Shown: in pieces, positions 40,571-45,056 of the stretch
How the letters are laid out: every line of letters begins with the position of its first letter
Position numbering within the stretch: position 1 is the first letter of the stretch
Assembly: GCA_903880855.1 (NCBI GenBank)
Contig: CAIRQX010000144.1
Location: 1 to 45,056, forward strand
From: an uncultured Burkholderiales bacterium
GTDB lineage: Bacteria; Pseudomonadota; Gammaproteobacteria; Burkholderiales; Burkholderiaceae_C
Reading direction: 5' to 3'
Length of the DNA stretch: 45,056 nucleotides
Position numbers and translations under genes: made by a program
Notes under the pieces: generated by a model
The model's database searches: none
What the model was told of the DNA's origin: nothing
What the model saw: the letters and a program-made list of their open reading frames with translations, nothing else

Positions 40571-43273
40571 ATGACTCAGTTTGCTAAAGAAACCCTGCCT
40601 ATCAGCCTAGAAGAGGAGATGCGCCGCAGCTATCTAGATTACGCCATGAGCGTGATCGTGGGCCGCGCCCTCCCCGATGCCAGAGACGGTTTAAAGCCTG
40701 TGCACCGCCGCGTTTTGTTCGCCATGCACGAACTCAACAACGACTGGAACCGCCCTTATAAAAAGTCTGCCCGTATCGTCGGTGACGTGATCGGTAAGTA
40801 CCACCCCCACGGCGACAGCGCGGTCTACGACACCATCGTGCGGATGGCCCAAGATTTCTCCTTGCGCCACATGTTGGTCGACGGCCAAGGCAACTTCGGC
40901 TCGGTAGACGGCGACAACGCCGCGGCGATGCGTTACACCGAAATCCGCCTCTCCAAGATCGCCCATGAGATGTTGAGCGATATCGACAAAGAAACTGTCG
41001 ATTTCGGCCCCAACTATGACGGCTCTGAAAAAGAACCACTGGTCCTCCCTAGCCGCATCCCTAATTTGTTGATCAACGGTTCGTCCGGCATTGCCGTGGG
41101 TATGGCGACCAATATTCCACCGCACAACTTGAACGAAGTGGTCGACGCCTGTTTGCATATGCTCAGCCACCCCGACGCGTCGATCGACGATTTGATGCAA
41201 ATCATTCCCGCGCCTGACTTCCCGACCGCCGGCATTATTTACGGCATGAGCGGCGTCAAAGACGGTTACCGCACTGGCCGCGGCCGCGTGGTGATGCGCG
41301 CCAAGTGCCACTTTGAAGACATCGACAAAGGCCAACGCCAATCGATCATCGTCGACGAACTGCCTTACCAAGTAAATAAGAAGACCTTGCAAGAACGCAT
41401 GGCCGAGTTGGTGCACGAGAAAAAGATCGAAGACATCAGCCACATCCAAGACGAGTCCGACAAATCGGGCATGCGCTTGGTGATCGAACTCAAGCGTGGC
41501 GCGGTGCCAGAGGTGGTGCTCAACAACCTCTACAAGCAGACCCAGTTGCAAGACACCTTCGGCATCAACATGGTGGCGCTGATCAACGGCCAACCGAAGT
41601 TGTGCAACTTGAAAGACCTGATCAGCGTCTTCTTGCAGCATCGCCGCGAAGTGGTGACGCGCCGCACCATCTTCACCCTGCGCAAAGCCCGTGAACGCGG
41701 CCATGTACTCGAAGGTTTGGCTGTCGCTTTGGCCAATATCGACGATTTCATTGCCATCATCCGCAATGCGCCCACACCGCCTGTCGCCAAAACCGAGTTG
41801 ATGACCCGATCATGGGACAGCCAACTGGTGCGCGAAATGTTGACCCGCAGCCGTTTAGACGGTGGCACGATCAATTCAGACGACTACCGCCCCGACGGTT
41901 TAGAAAAAGAATTCGGCATGGGCGCCGACGGCCTCTACCGTTTGAGCGACACCCAAGCCCACGAAATCTTGCAAATGCGCTTGCAGCGTTTGACGGGACT
42001 CGAGCAAGACAAGATCGTCAACGAATACAAAGAGGTGATGGCTGAGATCGACGATTTGCTCGACATCTTGTCCAAGCCCGAACGCGTCTCGACCATCATC
42101 AGCGACGAATTGACGGTTGTGAAACAAGAGTTTGGTCAAACCAAGCTCGGCGCACGCCGCAGCGTGATCGAACACAACGCCCAAGATTTAGGCACCGAAG
42201 ACCTGATCACCCCGACCGACATGGTCGTCACGCTCAGCCACAGTGGCTATATCAAGAGCCAGCCTTTGAGCGAATACCGCGCGCAAAAGCGAGGGGGCCG
42301 CGGCAAGCAAGCGGCTGCCACCAAAGAAGACGACTGGATCGACCAGCTCTTCATCGCCAACACGCACGACTACATCTTGTGCTTCTCCAACCGCGGCCGT
42401 TTGTACTGGCTCAAAGTGTGGGAAGTGCCAGAGGGTTCACGCGGTTCACGCGGTCGCCCCATCGTCAATATGTTCCCGCTGATCGAAGGCGAAAAAATCA
42501 ACGTGGTCTTGCCTTTGACCGGCGATATGCGCACCTTCCCCGCGGATCACTATGTGTTCATGGCGACCTCGATGGGCACGGTCAAGAAAACTTCGTTAGA
42601 CGAATTCGACAACCCACGCAAAGGCGGCATCATCGCTGTCAATTTGGACGAGGGTGACTTCCTGATCGGCGCTGCCTTGACAGACGGCAAGCACGATGTG
42701 ATGTTGTTCAGCGACGGTGGCAAGGCCGTGCGTTTTGACGAAAACGATGTACGCCCCTTGGGTCGCAGCGCCCGCGGTGTGCGCGGCATGATGATCGACG
42801 ACACGCAAAGCGTCATTGCCATGTTGGTCGCCGAGCAAGAAGTCGAAGGCGCAGACGCCTCAGACGCACCGCGTGCCAGCGTGTTGACTGCTACCGAAAA
42901 CGGCTTCGGCAAACGCACCAGCATTTCTGAATACACCCGCCATGGTCGCGGCACCAAAGGCATGATCGCCATCCAACAAACTGAGCGCAACGGCAAAGTA
43001 GTAGCCGCCACCTTGGTGCAAGCCGAAGACGAGATCATGCTTATCACCGATACCGGCGTGTTGGTGCGTACCCGCGTCGCAGAAATTCGCGAAATGGGTC
43101 GCGCTACACAAGGCGTGACTTTGATCGGTTTGGACGAAGGCGCCAAACTCAGCGGCTTGCAACGCATTGTTGAAAACGACGCTGAAAACGGCGTGGACAG
43201 CGACGGCGAGGCAGATGAAGCTGGTGAAGGAAACGACGCGAACAACGGCACCCCCACTGACGGCGTCGCTTAA
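40571..43273 (+). CDS. gyrA: DNA gyrase subunit A
   Basis: Starting at the ATG at 40571, the numbering matches E. coli GyrA: Ser83 and Asp87 in [10 protein letters not shown] and the catalytic Tyr122 in R-Y-T-E-I-R, which supports this start over 40559. The quinolone-resistance region is therefore of the susceptible type at both positions. The protein has 900 residues, with the GyrA box Q-R-G-G-R-G-like R-G-G-R-G-K near residue 575, the beta-pinwheel C-terminal domain and an acidic Asn/Asp-rich tail. It nicks and rejoins DNA with GyrB to introduce negative supercoils. serC follows 24 bp later. Confidence 0.97.
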   Translation: MTQFAKETLPISLEEEMRRSYLDYAMSVIVGRALPDARDGLKPVHRRVLFAMHELNNDWNRPYKKSARIVGDVIGKYHPHGDSAVYDTIVRMAQDFSLRHMLVDGQGNFGSVDGDNAAAMRYTEIRLSKIAHEMLSDIDKETVDFGPNYDGSEKEPLVLPSRIPNLLINGSSGIAVGMATNIPPHNLNEVVDACLHMLSHPDASIDDLMQIIPAPDFPTAGIIYGMSGVKDGYRTGRGRVVMRAKCHFEDIDKGQRQSIIVDELPYQVNKKTLQERMAELVHEKKIEDISHIQDESDKSGMRLVIELKRGAVPEVVLNNLYKQTQLQDTFGINMVALINGQPKLCNLKDLISVFLQHRREVVTRRTIFTLRKARERGHVLEGLAVALANIDDFIAIIRNAPTPPVAKTELMTRSWDSQLVREMLTRSRLDGGTINSDDYRPDGLEKEFGMGADGLYRLSDTQAHEILQMRLQRLTGLEQDKIVNEYKEVMAEIDDLLDILSKPERVSTIISDELTVVKQEFGQTKLGARRSVIEHNAQDLGTEDLITPTDMVVTLSHSGYIKSQPLSEYRAQKRGGRGKQAAATKEDDWIDQLFIANTHDYILCFSNRGRLYWLKVWEVPEGSRGSRGRPIVNMFPLIEGEKINVVLPLTGDMRTFPADHYVFMATSMGTVKKTSLDEFDNPRKGGIIAVNLDEGDFLIGAALTDGKHDVMLFSDGGKAVRFDENDVRPLGRSARGVRGMMIDDTQSVIAMLVAEQEVEGADASDAPRASVLTATENGFGKRTSISEYTRHGRGTKGMIAIQQTERNGKVVAATLVQAEDEIMLITDTGVLVRTRVAEIREMGRATQGVTLIGLDEGAKLSGLQRIVENDAENGVDSDGEADEAGEGNDANNGTPTDGVA

Positions 43274-43297
43274 AGCCATTTCGACGACGGACGCAGT

Positions 43298-44410
43298 TTG
43301 ACCAAGCCACGCCCCTACAACTTCTCTGCTGGACCTGCGGCCATTCCGCTAGAAGTGCTGGAGCAGGCCGCAGCAGAGATGACCGACTGGCACGGCAGTG
43401 GCATGGGCGTGATGGAGATGAGCCACCGCGGCAAAGAATTCATCTCGATTTACGAGCAAGCCGAAGCCGATGTGCGTGAACTCTTGGCGGTGCCAAGCCA
43501 CTTCAAAATTTTGTTTATGCAAGGTGGTGGTATTGGCGAAAACGCCATCGTGCCGCTCAACCTCTCGCGCGGCGAAACGGCCGACATCGTGGTGACGGGT
43601 AGTTGGAGCGAGAAGTCTTACAAAGAGGCTGCCAGGTATTGCCAAATTCATTTAGCGGCCTCGGGCGTTGAATCGCAATTCACAACGGTGCCTGCCCCCG
43701 CAAATTGGCAAATCAGCAAAGACGCGCGCTACGTGCATGTTTGCACCAACGAGACCATCCACGGAGTAGAGTTCCACGCGCTTCCTGACTTGAAAGCATT
43801 GGGTTGCGATGCCCCATTGGTGATCGACTACTCTTCGCATGTTTTGTCGCGCAGCGTCGATTGGTCGAAAGTAGGCCTCGCCTTTGGCGGCGCGCAAAAA
43901 AACATCGGCCCTGCCGGCTTGACCTTGGTCATCGTGCGCGAAGACTTACTCGGCCATGCGATGTCGGTTTGCCCGAGCGCGTTCAACTACACCACCGTGG
44001 CTGAATTTGGGTCGATGTACAACACACCTCCGACTTACGGTATCTATATAGCGGGCTTGACTTTCCAATGGCTCAAGCGACAAAAAGAAGGCGGCTTGCA
44101 AGGCGTGGCGGCGATGGAGCAACGCAATATCGCCAAGGCCAAGTTGCTTTATGACTTTTTAGACAGCTCCAGTTTCTATAACAACCCCGTCGACAAAAAC
44201 TACCGCTCGCGCATGAACGTGCCTTTCTTTTTGGCGGATGCCTCGCGCAACGACGCATTTTTGGCAGCATCGAAAGCGGCCGGATTGCTGCAACTCAAAG
44301 GCCACAAGTCGATTGGCGGCATGCGCGCCAGCATTTACAACGCCATGCCGCTAGCTGGCGTACAAGCTTTGGTCGATTTTTTACGCCAATTTGAGAAAAC
44401 CCGAGCCTGA
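43298..44410 (+). CDS. serC: Phosphoserine aminotransferase
   Basis: This 370-residue class V aminotransferase converts 3-phosphohydroxypyruvate and glutamate to phosphoserine, and also acts in pyridoxal phosphate synthesis. It begins at a TTG, as no ATG or GTG fits and the N-terminus ([12 protein letters not shown]) is the family standard. The PLP-binding Lys is K201 in [12 protein letters not shown]. It lies between gyrA and pheA, a usual cluster in this group. The TTG start suggests modest translation, perhaps coupled to gyrA. Confidence 0.95.
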   Translation: MTKPRPYNFSAGPAAIPLEVLEQAAAEMTDWHGSGMGVMEMSHRGKEFISIYEQAEADVRELLAVPSHFKILFMQGGGIGENAIVPLNLSRGETADIVVTGSWSEKSYKEAARYCQIHLAASGVESQFTTVPAPANWQISKDARYVHVCTNETIHGVEFHALPDLKALGCDAPLVIDYSSHVLSRSVDWSKVGLAFGGAQKNIGPAGLTLVIVREDLLGHAMSVCPSAFNYTTVAEFGSMYNTPPTYGIYIAGLTFQWLKRQKEGGLQGVAAMEQRNIAKAKLLYDFLDSSSFYNNPVDKNYRSRMNVPFFLADASRNDAFLAASKAAGLLQLKGHKSIGGMRASIYNAMPLAGVQALVDFLRQFEKTRA

Positions 44411-44424
44411 CCCACAATCTGACC

Positions 44425-45056
44425 ATGACCACCCCACCTATCCAGTCAGACACCTTGGCCGCCTTGCGCGTGCAGATCGACCAACTCGATGCTGAGTTGT
44501 TACGCATATTGAACGCCCGCGCCAAAGTGGCGCAAGAAGTGGGCGATATCAAGCGCGCGGAAGGCTCTCCGTTTTTCAGGCCAGACCGGGTATCGCAAGT
44601 CATCGACAAAATCACCCAAGCCAATGCGGGCCCGCTCAAAAACGAGCATGTCGCTTCGATCTGGCGCGAAATCATGTCAGCCTGTTTGGCACTCGAAGCG
44701 CCACAACGCGTGGCAGTGCTTGGGCCCCAAGGCACGTTTTGTGAACAAGCGGCGATCGAATTTTTTGGTAGCGCCGCTAACCTGATTTATTGCGCCAACT
44801 TTGACGAAGTCTTTCACGCCACCGCCGCAGGAACTGCGCAATACGGCGTGGTCGGCATGGAAAACTCAACCGAAGGCGTAGTGGCCCGCTCGCTCGATTT
44901 GTTCTTGCGCTCGCCCGTCCATGTGGTGGGCGAAGTCAGCTTGTTGGTTCGCCATAACTTGCTGCGCCAAATCAACAGCGACCAAGGCGTTGAAGTGATC
45001 TTGGCGCACCCGCAAGCTTTGGCGCAATGCCAAGGCTGGTTGTCACAACATTTGCC
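44425..45056 (+). CDS. pheA: Chorismate mutase/prephenate dehydratase, 5' part (cut by window end)
   Basis: The gene begins at the ATG at 44425, 14 bp after serC, and is open to the end of the window (210 codons). Residues 10-95 form the AroQ-type chorismate mutase domain, with L-R-x-Q-I-D-Q-L-D-A-E-L-L and an R-A-K-V-A-Q-E-V-G-D-I-K helix. The prephenate dehydratase domain begins near residue 100 with V-A-V-L-G-P-Q-G-T-F and holds G-V-V-G-M-E-N-S-T-E-G. The bifunctional enzyme makes phenylpyruvate. The ACT regulatory domain would lie outside the window. Confidence 0.95.
   Translation, partial: MTTPPIQSDTLAALRVQIDQLDAELLRILNARAKVAQEVGDIKRAEGSPFFRPDRVSQVIDKITQANAGPLKNEHVASIWREIMSACLALEAPQRVAVLGPQGTFCEQAAIEFFGSAANLIYCANFDEVFHATAAGTAQYGVVGMENSTEGVVARSLDLFLRSPVHVVGEVSLLVRHNLLRQINSDQGVEVILAHPQALAQCQGWLSQHL

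Noticed and set aside
40691..43257. Long open frames on the minus strand across gyrA
   Set aside because: They are mirror frames caused by the codon use of a strongly conserved gene. None has a recognisable product or ribosome site.
1..45056. CRISPR arrays, tRNA or rRNA genes and insertion sequences
   Set aside because: No regularly spaced repeats, no complete cloverleaf and no transposase were found when reading both strands.

Overview
The window looks like a chromosome segment of a betaproteobacterium in the Burkholderiales, most likely Comamonadaceae or a close relative. The evidence is the order ubiG - ompA - gyrA - serC - pheA, a tmRNA tag reading ANDERFALAA, a short OmpA without a visible barrel, two Bug (TctC-type) periplasmic receptors and a betaproteobacterial-looking 56-residue Cys-rich protein. 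Genus is inference. The core genes at the right end (gyrA, serC, pheA) are richer in G+C than the accessory genes to their left.

Left part (1-18.3 kb). A partial GST and a ketopantoate-reductase-like gene face a long minus-strand operon of 13 genes (14456 down to 1473). It starts with a branched-chain-amino-acid-type ABC importer (binding protein, two permeases, two ATPases). It continues with a thiolase-fold enzyme lacking the usual Cys, its DUF35/OB-fold partner, an NDP-forming acyl-CoA synthetase, an AtuA-type protein with a separate small AtuA-like subunit, a PRISE-like reductase and two Bug receptors. Most junctions overlap or are a few bases apart, so this reads as one catabolic unit: import an acid, activate it to a CoA ester, cleave it. 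Divergently placed are a cyclase-family hydrolase and, convergent with that, a MobA-like flavin aromatic hydroxylase preceded by a DUF1993 gene. The substrate is unknown.

Middle (18.3-33.3 kb). Mixed housekeeping and accessory genes: a DMT permease, small membrane proteins, a secreted metallo-hydrolase, a Fur-box-preceded iron(III) binding protein with its permease and divergent ATPase, a class III aminotransferase, an MpaB-type oxygenase, a signal-peptide-bearing methyltransferase, 4-hydroxyphenylpyruvate dioxygenase, a 2-hydroxychromene-2-carboxylate isomerase-like protein and an SDR. Three decayed genes lie between them: a BLUF-domain start, an Mrr-like endonuclease with an internal deletion, and a 5'-truncated DUF2237 gene.

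About 33.3-37.8 kb is a small integrative element inserted at the 3' end of ssrA (tmRNA). It carries a P4-type tyrosine integrase, an AlpA-like regulator, an XRE regulator and several small orphan proteins, some exported. The octamer GGGGGAAC or its complement lies at both ends, as expected of integrase arm sites. A diverged internal duplication has produced a chimeric small gene. To the right are ssrA, gph, ubiG, ompA, gyrA, serC and the start of pheA.
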